Shown piece by piece: positions 15,007-22,949 of a stretch of 34,725 bases of DNA. Both the position numbers and the translations under genes were made by a program. How positions within the stretch are numbered: position 1 is the first letter of the stretch; every line of letters begins with the position of its first letter. The notes beneath the pieces were generated by a model. It did not search any database and was not told where the DNA came from. It saw only the letters and a program-made list of their open reading frames with translations. The DNA comes from an uncultured Akkermansia sp. (GTDB taxonomy: Bacteria > Verrucomicrobiota > Verrucomicrobiia > Verrucomicrobiales > Akkermansiaceae). The stretch covers positions 1 to 34,725 of the forward strand of contig CANQSS010000022.1 of the NCBI GenBank assembly GCA_947626545.1, written 5' to 3'.

Positions 15007-15041
15007 AGAGCCGGGCTCTTTGTGAGTTCGGCTCTTTTTTT
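15007..15041 (+). terminator. Rho-independent terminator of rplU-rpmA
   Basis: AGAGCCG (15007-15013) and CGGCTCT (15029-15035) form a perfect 7-bp GC-rich stem with a 15-nt loop, followed directly by a run of T residues to 15041. Confidence 0.8.
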
Positions 15042-15191
15042 GGCGTTTCAGGCACACGTGTCCCAATAAAATCTTCTCTGGGCTCATTCACAACCCATTC
15101 CTCATGCGTTTCCCATGGATGAAGAAGGTAAGCCAGCAGGAAGCTCAAACCATCGATGATTGAGCAAAGCCGTGAACCCTGCGCGGCGTCA

Positions 15192-15262
15192 CGCCAGAGG
15201 TTTTCCCGCGCCTCTGGCGCGCTATAATTCAAATCGTAAATCGTAAATCGTAAATCGTAAAT
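15192..15262 (+). repeat. Composite intergenic repeat, block H
   Basis: It lies between the converging rpmA and rmlD. A perfect 9-bp inverted repeat CGCCAGAGG/CCTCTGGCG (15192-15200/15211-15219) is followed by GCGCTATAATTCAAATCG and four uniform tandem 7-mers ATCGTAA (15233-15262). The GC(T)ATAATTC linker is the same as in block G. Bases 15042-15191 show no gene or other recognised element. Confidence 0.82.
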
Positions 15263-15336
15263 AACCAACGGCTTATGCTGCATGATGTGCCATTAACTAC
15301 CATCGGGATCTCTTTTTCTTGGGACAGATGTGCTCT

Positions 15337-16218
15337 TCAGGCGCTCACGTACCGCAAATAATCATCCGCCGCATGACAAACACTTTCGTGCGCGCTCGGC
15401 ATAGAAATGCCCAAAGCAAGCAAGCGGCAATTATCCATGGCTGTGTGCGCAGGACGCGGAGCGCAGAATCTGCTCATGTTACAAACCTTCCGCGCCTCCA
15501 CAGACGGCAGCTGAGGCAATGCGCCCATCGCGTGGGCTCGCTCAAGAGCTATCCGTACGCCGTCGTAGCGGCTCATGGGCTCTCCGCTGCTTGTCACTTG
15601 CAGGACACCGCTTGCATCCACCAATTGCGGGCTGAGTATGACACGCACGATATCCCTCACATGCGTGGGCATGGAATCCTGGTCCTCCGCGGCAATAATC
15701 TTTTCTCCGCGCAAGGCCTGAGCCACTGCATTCTCAACAAAAGAGGGCTTGCTCGGGTTGCCGCACACCCAAGAAACGCGCAGGATAAGTGCTTCTGAAT
15801 TGCTCTCGCGCACTTGAAACTCCGCCTCAGCCTTGGAGCTTCCGTACGTGTTGACGGGCCTGCAGCGAGCGTCTGCCGGTTTGAGTCCCGGGCGACGACC
15901 GTCCAACACATAATCCGTGGAAAGGTGAATAAAGCGAGCGCCCGTATGGCGGCAGGCAAGTGCCATGGCTGCCGGACTCATCGCGTTTACCAGATGCGCG
16001 CGCAGAGCATCGTGCTCACACTCTTCCACACGGGAAATAGCGGCACAATTTACCACCAACTCAGCCCCGCCGCGCAGTACCAGATCCCCCACTGCGGCGG
16101 GGTGCTCCAAATCACACTCCGCATGCGTAGGGGTAAGCAATTCATGACCTGCCGCTCGTGCAACCTCGCATAGCATCTCGCCCACGCGCCCACGCGCTCC
16201 AAAAACAAGAATCTTCAC
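15337..16218 (-). CDS. dTDP-4-dehydrorhamnose reductase family protein
   Basis: 293-aa NAD(P)-binding short-chain dehydrogenase of the RmlD/extended SDR type, the last step in dTDP-L-rhamnose synthesis. The nucleotide motif GARGRVGEML is at residues 7-16. VNCAAISRVEECE is the RmlD signature region, HLSTDYVLDG holds the catalytic Thr, and YGSSKAEAE has the Tyr-x3-Lys pair. The start is GTG, overlapping the sel1 stop as GTGA. It is the last gene of hisS-sel1-rmlD, next to rmlB, which supports a nucleotide-sugar role. Other RmlD-like SDRs (for example MAT2B-type) cannot be excluded because rmlA and rmlC are not in the window. Confidence 0.8.
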   Translation of the reverse strand: MKILVFGARGRVGEMLCEVARAAGHELLTPTHAECDLEHPAAVGDLVLRGGAELVVNCAAISRVEECEHDALRAHLVNAMSPAAMALACRHTGARFIHLSTDYVLDGRRPGLKPADARCRPVNTYGSSKAEAEFQVRESNSEALILRVSWVCGNPSKPSFVENAVAQALRGEKIIAAEDQDSMPTHVRDIVRVILSPQLVDASGVLQVTSSGEPMSRYDGVRIALERAHAMGALPQLPSVEARKVCNMSRFCAPRPAHTAMDNCRLLALGISMPSAHESVCHAADDYLRYVSA

Positions 16219-16658
16219 GCTCCCTCCTTCCCTTTTTGCATACTGGTCTTGCGCCCCAAGCGCAACAACTCATCGTATGCACACGATTCCCCACGCGCCG
16301 CGGCCTTTCGGTACCAGTAGGCTGCCAATTCGTCACTCTGCGGCGCGCCGACACCCTGCTCAAAACATGCGCCGAGCTTCAATGCAGCGGTCGCGTGTCC
16401 ACGGCGCGCAGCATTCTCGAGGCAGCTCACGGCCCCTTCCGGGTCCTTGCTGCAGCCCACACCTTTCATGTAGCACTTGCCCATCAAGTAGAACGCATCT
16501 GCCTCCCCTGCCCTAGCGGCGGTGTCAAAACATGCCAGAGCGCGCTCGTAATCGCGCGCCACACCGCGCCCACGCAGCAAGCGCCTCCCGAGTTGCATAC
16601 AGGCGGCCACATCCCCAGCAGCCGCTCGTCTTTCTAGGCTGGCTTCGTCGGTAGCCAT
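16215..16658 (-). CDS. Sel1-repeat protein
   Basis: 147-aa protein built of about three Sel1-like repeats (a TPR-related alpha-solenoid): AACMQLGRRLLRGRGVARDY, ADAFYLMGKCYMKGVGCSKD and ATAALKLGACFEQGVGAPQS, each followed by an A..CxxxAAxxG helix. No signal peptide is visible, so it is probably a cytosolic scaffold. It starts 4 nt after hisS and overlaps rmlD by 4 nt, hence one operon. The partner is unknown. Confidence 0.85.
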   Translation of the reverse strand: MATDEASLERRAAAGDVAACMQLGRRLLRGRGVARDYERALACFDTAARAGEADAFYLMGKCYMKGVGCSKDPEGAVSCLENAARRGHATAALKLGACFEQGVGAPQSDELAAYWYRKAAARGESCAYDELLRLGRKTSMQKGKEGA

Positions 16659-16662
16659 GACC

Positions 16663-17928
16663 TCATCTGTGCGGGATGAGTTCGCAGACCAATTCTTCCA
16701 GCTTCATGTGCCGAGATTCGCGGGTAGCCATATGCTTGAGTTCGATACTCGGGAACTCTGTGCCGATGATAGCGGCGTAAGTGGCGCCGCAGCGCTCTGC
16801 GTGCCGCAATTGTTTGGTCATCTTTGACCACGCCAATGGCACATCAACACTCACTCCCGCATCCCGTAGGGTGGACGCAAGTAGCAGCATACTCTGCCGC
16901 ATCTCAGGCGCAGCCAGCACCAGACACACATCGCATGTGTGCGAGGCAAGAGCCACATCCCGCAAGGCACGCGCCTCAGGACACGCCTCTATCAGGTGAG
17001 CAATCACAGCGTCTCCCATCGCAAACCCTGTAGCGGGCAAATCGATAGATCCATCCGTGAGCGTCGATACCAGCTTGTCGTACCGTCCTCCACCAGCCAC
17101 CGCTCGCAAGCTGTGTGCTTTGTCGAAAATTTCAAACACAAGCCCCGTATAATACGCCAATCCACGCACCACGCTCAGGTCCAGCTGCACATACCCAGCC
17201 AGCCCGCGCGCTTGCAAGTCCTCCAACACCTCATCGTAGCGCGGCGATACCCCGGAGGGGGGATTGGCGATGAAATCCGTAATCTGCTCGCGCGTAAGCC
17301 CGAAAGACGCCAGCTTCTCAGATGATACCTCCGGTCGCTCACGCTCTAATTTGTCAATCACGGCTAAAAAATCCTGCGTACGTTCCTCCGCAATACCATG
17401 CTCTTGCGCGTACCTGAGCCACACCTCGCGGTCACTCACACGTACCACAAAGTCTGTTTCTTTGAATCCAAGCACCCGCATACTGTCAATGGCCAGCGCC
17501 AGCAACTCTGCATCCGCCCCCGCTCCTGCTTCACCCAAGATATCGACATTAAACTGCACAAACTCACGCTGCCGCCCCTTTTGTGGCTTTTCATAACGAA
17601 AGCACGGCCCTATTTCATACCACTTCAGCGGCTTATTGTAATCCAGATGGCGCGTACTGACGATGCGTCCTAGCGAAGCTGTCAACTCAGGTCGCAGTGA
17701 TACATCGCGCTCCCCCTGGTCCTTGAAGCGAAAAAGCTGAGTTGGCAATTCTCCTCCGCTCTTCTTCAGGTACAGATCTGTCGGCTCCACCATCGGCGCC
17801 TCCCACTCCACGAACCCGTACCGATACGCCACTTTGCGCCATGCGTCAAATAAATACGCCCGCAATGCGTACTCTTGCGGCGCTAAATCGCGAAACCCAG
17901 GCAATGGTTGATATCGTGCGTCTGACAT
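16663..17928 (-). CDS. hisS: Histidine--tRNA ligase
   Basis: Class II aminoacyl-tRNA synthetase charging tRNA-His. Motif 1 lies around residues 40-60, motif 2 is FRFKDQGERDVSLRPELT, the FRYEKPQKGRQREFVQFN segment carries the ATP-binding Arg, and the histidine A motif is LAYYTGLVFEIF. Motif 3 follows in AVAGGGRYDKL and LPATGFAMGDAV. The C-terminal anticodon-binding Rossmann-like domain starts near residue 330 (VCLVLAAPEMRQSM). The 421-aa length is normal. It is first in an operon with the sel1 and rmlD-like genes. Confidence 0.95.
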   Translation of the reverse strand: MSDARYQPLPGFRDLAPQEYALRAYLFDAWRKVAYRYGFVEWEAPMVEPTDLYLKKSGGELPTQLFRFKDQGERDVSLRPELTASLGRIVSTRHLDYNKPLKWYEIGPCFRYEKPQKGRQREFVQFNVDILGEAGAGADAELLALAIDSMRVLGFKETDFVVRVSDREVWLRYAQEHGIAEERTQDFLAVIDKLERERPEVSSEKLASFGLTREQITDFIANPPSGVSPRYDEVLEDLQARGLAGYVQLDLSVVRGLAYYTGLVFEIFDKAHSLRAVAGGGRYDKLVSTLTDGSIDLPATGFAMGDAVIAHLIEACPEARALRDVALASHTCDVCLVLAAPEMRQSMLLLASTLRDAGVSVDVPLAWSKMTKQLRHAERCGATYAAIIGTEFPSIELKHMATRESRHMKLEELVCELIPHR

Positions 17929-17947
17929 ATTCGTTTCTGTTCGCGTT

Positions 17948-17976
17948 ATTATACGCTATTTCCTTCCCACAGGCAA
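17948..17976 (-). promoter_or_regulatory. hisS promoter
   Basis: Minus-strand -35 TTGCCT (17971-17976), a 17-nt spacer and the consensus -10 TATAAT (17948-17953) leave 19 nt before the ATG, so this transcript has a leader of about 12 nt. Confidence 0.65.
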
Positions 17977-17985
17977 GACCCGCAA

Positions 17986-19047
17986 TTACTTGTCAGCATA
18001 CATCTCTGCGTAATACCGTTCGTATGCCCCACTGGTGACGTTTTTTACCCACTGCTCATGGGTAAGATACCAGCGCACTGTACTGCGCAGACCGGTCTCG
18101 AAGCTGTGCTTCGGAGACCAGCTAAGCTCCTTACGAAATTTTTCTGCATTAATGGCATATCGCAAATCATGACCTGCGCGGTCGGTAACATACGTTATAA
18201 GTTTCTCACTGCTGCCGGGTGCACGTCCTAGTTCCTCATCCGTGATGCGAATGAGTAACTTCACCACATCGATATTTTTCCACTCATTGATACCGCCAAT
18301 ATTGTAGCTCTCACCATCACGACCACGATGAAAAACCTCATCTATTGCCTCTGCGTGATCCTCCACATGAAGCCAGTCCCGCACATTTTCGCCCTTGCCG
18401 TAGATGGGAAGCGGCTTATTGAGGCAAATATTCCGGATGCAAAGCGGGATGAGTTTTTCTGGAAATTGATACGGTCCGTAGTTGTTCGAACAGTTAGTGA
18501 GTACCACCGGCAGGCCATACGTATCGTGGTATGCGCGCACAAAGTGATCCGACCCGGCTTTTGAAGCGGAATACGGGCTGTGGGGATCGTAACGCGTCGT
18601 CTCGCAGAAGGCAGCTTCTCCCGGCTGCAATGCGCCGTACACTTCGTCGGTTGATACGTGGTGAAAACGCCTCTCCCCCGGCGGCAAGCCTTCCCACGCC
18701 TCGCGAGCGGCCTGCAGCAGCGTGAGGGTGCCGATGATATTGGTGCGCGCAAAGAGGAAAGGATCGCGAATGGAGCGATCCACGTGACTCTCCGCTGCCA
18801 AATGAATGACACCATCGATGCTGTGCTCGCGAAAGATGGTGCGAACGAGTTCGAGGTCGCCAATATCACCGCGCACGAAGCAATAATTGGGGCAATTCTC
18901 CACATCGCACAAATTTGCCAGATTCCCTGCGTACGTGAGCAGGTCAAGATTGACTACTTTGTAATCTGCGTACTTGCGCACAAAATGCCGCACCACGTGC
19001 GACCCGATAAATCCTGCACCGCCTGTTATCAAGATATGTCGCTTCAT
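17986..19047 (-). CDS. rfbB: dTDP-glucose 4,6-dehydratase
   Basis: RmlB, second step of dTDP-L-rhamnose synthesis, an extended SDR using bound NAD. GGAGFIGSHVVRHF is at residues 8-21, VIHLAAESHVDRS at about 80-92, HHVSTDEVYGAL carries the catalytic Thr-Asp-Glu, and YSASKAGSDH the Tyr-x3-Lys. NCSNNYGPYQFPEKLIPL is a very specific RmlB block. The 353-aa length is normal. It sits upstream of hisS on the same strand, but hisS has its own promoter in the 57-nt gap. Together with the RmlD-like gene it suggests rhamnose in a surface polysaccharide. Confidence 0.94.
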   Translation of the reverse strand: MKRHILITGGAGFIGSHVVRHFVRKYADYKVVNLDLLTYAGNLANLCDVENCPNYCFVRGDIGDLELVRTIFREHSIDGVIHLAAESHVDRSIRDPFLFARTNIIGTLTLLQAAREAWEGLPPGERRFHHVSTDEVYGALQPGEAAFCETTRYDPHSPYSASKAGSDHFVRAYHDTYGLPVVLTNCSNNYGPYQFPEKLIPLCIRNICLNKPLPIYGKGENVRDWLHVEDHAEAIDEVFHRGRDGESYNIGGINEWKNIDVVKLLIRITDEELGRAPGSSEKLITYVTDRAGHDLRYAINAEKFRKELSWSPKHSFETGLRSTVRWYLTHEQWVKNVTSGAYERYYAEMYADK

Positions 19048-19071
19048 GCCCTTCGCATCAACTGCGCGCTC

Positions 19072-19101
19072 ATTTTACATGATACGGTCCTTTCGGCGCA
19101 A
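19072..19101 (-). promoter_or_regulatory. rfbB promoter
   Basis: Minus-strand -35 TTGCGC (19096-19101) and -10 TAAAAT (19072-19077), spacer 18 nt, with 24 nt to the ATG. GAAGGG shortly before the ATG is one of the few purine-rich Shine-Dalgarno-like stretches in the window. Confidence 0.5.
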
Positions 19102-19135
19102 GAAAAAAAGACCGCCTCTTGATGAGACGGTCTTT
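19102..19135 (-). terminator. Rho-independent terminator of the HU gene
   Basis: A 12-bp stem with one mismatch (19107-19118 with 19124-19135, 5-nt loop) is followed on the minus strand by a run of seven T residues. It lies 30 nt after the HU stop and abuts the rfbB -35 box. Confidence 0.8.
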
Positions 19136-19165
19136 GAAATCTATGAAATTATCGGGAGAGAGATT

Positions 19166-19465
19166 TTACTTCTTCTTGGCAGGCTTCTTGCCACCCTTCT
19201 TCTTGAAAACAGAGGAGGGTTTGAACGCCAGGGTGGTGGAAGCAGCGATTTTCATCGCAGCACCCGTCTGAGGATTGCGGCCGGTGCGAGCAGCACGCGT
19301 CTTCATCTCAAACGTACCGAAGCCGATGAGCTGAACCTTCTCGCCTTTCTTCACTGCAGCGGTGATGGAGTCGAGAACGGCGCTCAGAGCAGCCTCAGCG
19401 CACTTCTTGGTAGCGCCCTCACCAAGTTTCTCATGAATGCTCTCTACGAGTTCAGTCTTGTTCAT
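19166..19465 (-). CDS. hup: HU family DNA-binding protein with Lys-rich tail
   Basis: 99-aa histone-like nucleoid protein. The N-terminal helices NKTELVESIHEKLG and AEAALSAVLDSITAAVKKG are followed by VQLIGFGTFE and the HU signature RAARTGRNPQTGAAMKI, the DNA-bending arm with its Pro. The chain ends in a Lys/Gly/Pro tail (KKKGGKKPAKKK) beyond the usual 90 residues, which would add non-specific DNA affinity. It is monocistronic with a promoter and terminator. HU and IHF are not cleanly separable by eye, but NPQTG favours HU. Confidence 0.92.
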   Translation of the reverse strand: MNKTELVESIHEKLGEGATKKCAEAALSAVLDSITAAVKKGEKVQLIGFGTFEMKTRAARTGRNPQTGAAMKIAASTTLAFKPSSVFKKKGGKKPAKKK

Positions 19466-19473
19466 AGGACTTC

Positions 19474-19501
19474 ATCATATCATCCTGCCCCGGCATTTCA
19501 A
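19474..19501 (-). promoter_or_regulatory. HU gene promoter
   Basis: Minus-strand -35 TTGAAA (19496-19501), a 16-nt spacer and the -10 TATGAT (19474-19479) leave 8 nt to ATG 19465, predicting a nearly leaderless mRNA. The rest of the gap up to 19605 shows nothing else clear. Confidence 0.6.
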
Positions 19502-19605
19502 GCCTAAAAGGCACGTTCTTCCCATTTTTCACACTTTTTTAGCCCGAAAATTACTGGATCGGAGCCGTTTTTTGGGTTCCTGAACTGCTTCGAAGGCTAA
19601 ATACC

Positions 19606-20076
19606 TTAACACTCCTCAGATGAATCGCCCTCACAAAGTCCAGAGGAACGCCATTCAGCGAGCATCTTTTGCACTTCTTCCAGATTCATCAGCGAACTGC
19701 TGATTTCTACCTCCCCACCTGGCGAAAAAGAAAGGAAAATGGTACATTGAGCAACACCCATCAGATCACTCTCGCTCACGCGTACACCGCGCAGGTACCG
19801 CCACTCGCAGCGCCGCATGTGGACCGCGCCAGCAGCCACTCCTACAGCGTCCACGTGCACACGGTATAGCGCGTAGTACCCGCCCCAAATCGCCGACAAC
19901 ACTCCACCGCCTACCGCTGCCACGCGCTGCCATACACTCCACGCTTCGCCCTTCATCCCCCAGGCTACAGCCACACATACCGCCACCGCCACGACCGTCA
20001 CTGCGTACAGCGCAGCGTTTGCACAGCGCAATGTACGCTCGTAGTCTTCTGGGAGTTTCGGGGGACAGGCGCGCAT
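19606..20076 (-). CDS. Small two-helix membrane protein, PH-like C-terminal domain
   Basis: 156 aa, no family recognised with certainty. Two hydrophobic helices (about 20-40, YAVTVVAVAVCVAVAWGM; and 51-70, VAAVGGGVLSAIWGGYYALY) are followed by a cytosolic domain that starts YRVHVDAVGVAAGAVHMRRC EWRYLRGVRVSES, a layout reminiscent of bacterial PH-domain membrane proteins in which the strand order begins right after the second helix. It starts 5 nt after the L,D-transpeptidase stop, so it is the last gene of the envelope operon 22462-19606. The acidic, Cys-containing end is unremarkable. Confidence 0.62.
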   Translation of the reverse strand: MRACPPKLPEDYERTLRCANAALYAVTVVAVAVCVAVAWGMKGEAWSVWQRVAAVGGGVLSAIWGGYYALYRVHVDAVGVAAGAVHMRRCEWRYLRGVRVSESDLMGVAQCTIFLSFSPGGEVEISSSLMNLEEVQKMLAEWRSSGLCEGDSSEEC

Positions 20077-20081
20077 CGGTC

Positions 20082-20936
20082 TTATGATTTGGTGCGAGGC
20101 AGAACATCATCGCTATGATCCCCGCCAGGTCGATATTTCACATCAGCAGGCTTCACTCGCCCTCCGTTGTTGTAGTCTTCTACAGCACGCGAAACGTACA
20201 CGGGCATGCCAAGCACCGTGCTTTCGTAAAGCTTGCGCGCTGTCGCGTACGGAGAGCGAATGCAGCCGTGCGAGAGCCTCCGTCCCGGTACCACACGCCC
20301 TCCGTGTATTCCGACGCCATCCCATGTGAGTCGATGCCAACATGGCATGGATGATGGGCGGAAACTTGCGCCCGTCGGCGCGCCGCGCGTAATGTCGGCA
20401 TTGGAGTCTATCACTTTGCCCCTGGAACTCACCCACTTTCCATAACGCCCGGAGTGGTGATTGCGCTCTTTTTCCATGACGCGGAACACGCCCGTGGGCG
20501 TCTCATGCCCATCCGTGCCGGTGGATACGGGCCAATCCATCGCCACGCGGCCGTACACGTAGAGTCGCGCACGTTGCTGCGGAAGGCAGATGATAATCTT
20601 AGAATTGGTTACGGTAATGGCTTCCAGCAGTCGGTCATCGCTGTACACCCTGTCCGTTTTCGGGTACTCCTTGGCGGCGGCGAAATGCTCATAGCTCCCA
20701 TCCGGATACGGATTCACGTAGACAGCTTGGCCCTTGCCCGGCATAAGAAGCGGGTTCATGCCCAGCGTATCTACCCGCTCGGGCAAGTTCAACGGTTCGA
20801 GTACTGCTAACGCGATTTCCTGTTCCTGCGGTCTGATCTGTACCCGTTCGGGTTCAACCGCCGACTGCGCTGCCCGGCAGCCGACAAGCAGCACAACCGC
20901 TCCCATAGTCGCTCCCCATTGGAGGCGATTTGTCAT
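20082..20936 (-). CDS. L,D-transpeptidase (YkuD domain) lipoprotein
   Basis: 284-aa periplasmic enzyme that crosslinks peptidoglycan stems or attaches proteins to meso-DAP. The signal ends in lipobox LLVGC (Cys20). The YkuD catalytic domain runs from about residue 112 (KIIICLPQQRARLYVYG) through TGTDGHETPTGVFRV, to the active site GIHGGRVVPGRRLSHGCIRS, with the His and nucleophilic Cys in the canonical SHGC(I)R motif. It overlaps the upstream LysM gene by ATGA and precedes a membrane protein by 5 nt. Whether it makes 3-3 crosslinks or anchors a lipoprotein is unknown. Confidence 0.9.
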   Translation of the reverse strand: MTNRLQWGATMGAVVLLVGCRAAQSAVEPERVQIRPQEQEIALAVLEPLNLPERVDTLGMNPLLMPGKGQAVYVNPYPDGSYEHFAAAKEYPKTDRVYSDDRLLEAITVTNSKIIICLPQQRARLYVYGRVAMDWPVSTGTDGHETPTGVFRVMEKERNHHSGRYGKWVSSRGKVIDSNADITRGAPTGASFRPSSMPCWHRLTWDGVGIHGGRVVPGRRLSHGCIRSPYATARKLYESTVLGMPVYVSRAVEDYNNGGRVKPADVKYRPGGDHSDDVLPRTKS

Positions 20937-21565
20937 CTCCCTCGCGGTATCGTCAGCTTCTGTCCGTCGCGAATGTGCCCTGCTTGGTCCGGTTTCATGC
21001 CATTTGCCTTCAGGATGGCCGACACCGTGGTATTGTGACGGTTGGCAATGCCGCCGAGTGTCTCCCCAGGCTTCACGGTGTACGTGCTGCTGCGCGGTTT
21101 TGCTGCTTCTTTGGCCTTAGTTGGTCGGATTGTCGTACGCCCCCCCCTGCGCTCCGCCGCAGCAACGCGATTGCCTCGTGGACGAGGTATAACGAGTTTC
21201 TGTCCGCTGCGAATGGAGGAAGAGCAAGTGAGACCGTTGGCTGCACACATCTCGGAAAGAGTCACCCCATTCGTACGAGCAATGGAGGAAAGCGTCTCTC
21301 CTTTTTGCACCACCACCTGCCGCTGCCCACGAGCGGCAGACGACGAAACAGATACCGATGGAATCGCGGGTGAGGACACGTTGACAATCGGTCCTGACAA
21401 GCCGCCCCGTCCACTCTCCACCACCACATCATCCACCTGCGCCTTACCCACCGTATCTCGGAAAAACGACAGGTTCTTCCCCATAAATTGACAAGAACAC
21501 AGTCCGCCTACCACTGCTACCAGCAGCCCGATCGCCATAATCCGTCTCATTGGCGAAGTAGTCAT
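20933..21565 (-). CDS. Lipoprotein with two LysM domains
   Basis: 210-aa lipoprotein. The signal leads to lipobox GLCSC. Two LysM peptidoglycan-binding domains follow: residues about 83-127 (VVVQKGETLSSIARTNGVTL ending KLVIPRPRG) and about 161-208 (YTVKPGETLGGIANRHNTTV ending KLTIPRGR). The linker is Arg/Thr/Ala-rich. There is no catalytic domain, so it probably acts as a wall anchor or a targeting partner of the L,D-transpeptidase with which it is translationally coupled. The upstream LysM gene ends 33 nt before it. Confidence 0.88.
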   Translation of the reverse strand: MTTSPMRRIMAIGLLVAVVGGLCSCQFMGKNLSFFRDTVGKAQVDDVVVESGRGGLSGPIVNVSSPAIPSVSVSSSAARGQRQVVVQKGETLSSIARTNGVTLSEMCAANGLTCSSSIRSGQKLVIPRPRGNRVAAAERRGGRTTIRPTKAKEAAKPRSSTYTVKPGETLGGIANRHNTTVSAILKANGMKPDQAGHIRDGQKLTIPRGR

Positions 21566-21598
21566 GCCTGCTCTATGGGTACAGCGTGGTTCCTAATC

Positions 21599-22462
21599 TC
21601 AACGCTTCGCGGGTATCTTCAGCTTGCGCCCGGCGCGTATCTTGTCCGCCTGACTCTTGGGAATGCCGTTGGCCTTCATGAGTGCAGCCGTGCTCACGCC
21701 GTATTTCGCGGCAATGCCGGAAAGAGTTTGCCCGGAAGTGACGGTGTGCGTTTTGGTAGCAGCGGATTTTTTGCCACCGTTATCCTTTTTACCTGTCTTC
21801 TTGTTGTCCTTCTCAGGCTTATACCCCTTCGGTGTAAACCGCACCTTGATGACCTGCCCGGGGTAAATCGTTGTCCCCTTCAGGTTGGAATCCTTTTGGA
21901 TCTGTGCGACGGTGGTGTTGCTGCGCTTGGCAATGACCGTCAGGTTATCGCCCGGGCGCACTTTGTACACCACAAGAGTCGGACGCTTGGGTTTCTTACC
22001 CTGCACAAGCTTTTTACCATCGCCCTTCTTACCGCCAGCCCCCCTACTCTCGCCGCCTCTGCTCGCAGTGACAACATGCGGACGGGTATCTGTCACCCTA
22101 TCCGACGTAACCGTACCGGTCGCCATGGGATCCACCCCGCCGCTAGGAGCCTCCACAACCGTGGAATCCGGTCCGGCTTCAGCCAGCTTCGGCTGGTTCT
22201 GACGCGCACCGGTGCTTTTCGGCTCATCCGGTTCGGGGATAGTGTAATTGTTTCGGCTGGATACACTCGGCGTATGCGTACCGGCTCCCACCTGTTGCGT
22301 TCCATCATCTTCTAGCAACCACGGCGGTATTTCTCCATCTGCTACTTCGCTGATTGGCAAAGCTGATTCGGAATACCCGTCTCCGTCTGAGCTCGAGCAT
22401 GCAGAGAACATCAAAATTACACACGCTCCTACTCCGGGCGCTATCAGTGAGGAAATCTTCAT
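21599..22462 (-). CDS. Lipoprotein with two LysM domains, first gene of the envelope operon
   Basis: 287-aa lipoprotein, lipobox FSAC (Cys22), followed by a Ser/Asp/Glu-rich disordered stretch to about residue 160. LysM 1 (VYKVRPGDNLTVIAKRSNTT ... GQVIKVRF) and LysM 2 (HTVTSGQTLSGIAAKYGVST ... GRKLKIPAKR) flank a Lys/Gly-rich linker. It has the same design as the next gene, suggesting an old duplication. No hydrolase domain is present. A promoter 9 nt upstream fixes the start. Confidence 0.88.
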   Translation of the reverse strand: MKISSLIAPGVGACVILMFSACSSSDGDGYSESALPISEVADGEIPPWLLEDDGTQQVGAGTHTPSVSSRNNYTIPEPDEPKSTGARQNQPKLAEAGPDSTVVEAPSGGVDPMATGTVTSDRVTDTRPHVVTASRGGESRGAGGKKGDGKKLVQGKKPKRPTLVVYKVRPGDNLTVIAKRSNTTVAQIQKDSNLKGTTIYPGQVIKVRFTPKGYKPEKDNKKTGKKDNGGKKSAATKTHTVTSGQTLSGIAAKYGVSTAALMKANGIPKSQADKIRAGRKLKIPAKR

Positions 22463-22471
22463 ACGAGCCGC

Positions 22472-22500
22472 ATTCTACCATACCTTCTCCGCACTATCAA
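22472..22500 (-). promoter_or_regulatory. Promoter of the LysM-Ldt operon
   Basis: Minus-strand -35 TTGATA (22495-22500) and -10 TAGAAT (22472-22477), spacer 17 nt, with 9 nt to ATG 22462. Confidence 0.6.
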
Positions 22501-22520
22501 GCCCTTTACCCAAGGCAGCC

Positions 22521-22889
22521 GCATTTGAGAGAAACCAATCAACGGAGGAAATGCTCTTGTTGACTGATATCATCGTTTATACGTATAAAAAATCGTGACC
22601 TCCAACGGTCATCAATCATTCACCAAATTGCCCTGCGCAACGCGCCGAATTTCGCAAGTTGACTCACCGGCACCACCCTGCCGGTTGCTTCGGAGCCGTT
22701 CCACAACTCCTCACCCCTGCGAGGCAGCGCATGCGCGCTGTCTACTCGTCACCCGCAGCTCCGCTGCGCATTATTTGCAAATCGTACATCGTACCTCGTA
22801 TACCGTACATAGGCAGACCCCGTCTACCACCGTCGTACATAGGCGCCACCAGGCGCCCCCGTCGTACATGGCGACCGCGGGCGGTTGCC
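22521..22889 (+). repeat. Composite intergenic repeat, block C
   Basis: Fills the divergent gap between the LysM operon and alr. 22521-22590 is the AT-rich module (GCATTTGAGAGAAACCAATC ... TTGACTGATATCATCG). 22595-22660 matches the second module of block A (ACGGTCATCAATCATTC). A unique GC-rich part follows, then GCAGC-TCC-GCTGC with GCATTATTTGCAAATCG, 7-mers at 22781-22810 and stem-loops GGCAGAC/GTCTACC (22812-22828), GGCGCC/GGCGCC (22842-22857) and GGCGACCGC/GCGGTTGCC (22870-22889). No gene is seen in it. Confidence 0.83.
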
Positions 22890-22910
22890 CAAGTTTCCGA
22901 GACATAATTC

Positions 22911-22939
22911 TTGCTCCTTTCGCCGAAGGGTGCTAGAGT
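22911..22939 (+). promoter_or_regulatory. alr promoter
   Basis: The -35 TTGCTC (22911-22916), a 17-nt spacer and the -10 TAGAGT (22934-22939) leave 10 nt to ATG 22950. ATG 22941 would lie upstream of the expected transcription start, so 22950 is the more likely start. Confidence 0.5.
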
Positions 22940-22949
22940 GATGCGTGTG

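Noticed and set aside
15233..15262. Tandem ATCGTAA units as a CRISPR array
   Set aside because: The unit is only 7 nt with no spacers, and no cas gene is in the window.
16215..19047. A complete dTDP-rhamnose operon
   Set aside because: Only rmlB and an RmlD-like gene are present, separated by hisS and sel1 with a separate hisS promoter; rmlA and rmlC are absent from the window.
22595..22936. Open reading frames running through the repeat blocks (here and at 138-383, 10301-10707, 27423-27811, 32800-33355)
   Set aside because: They are composed of repeat sequence, have no family features, and exist in several frames because the 7-nt unit is not a multiple of three and lacks stops in most frames.
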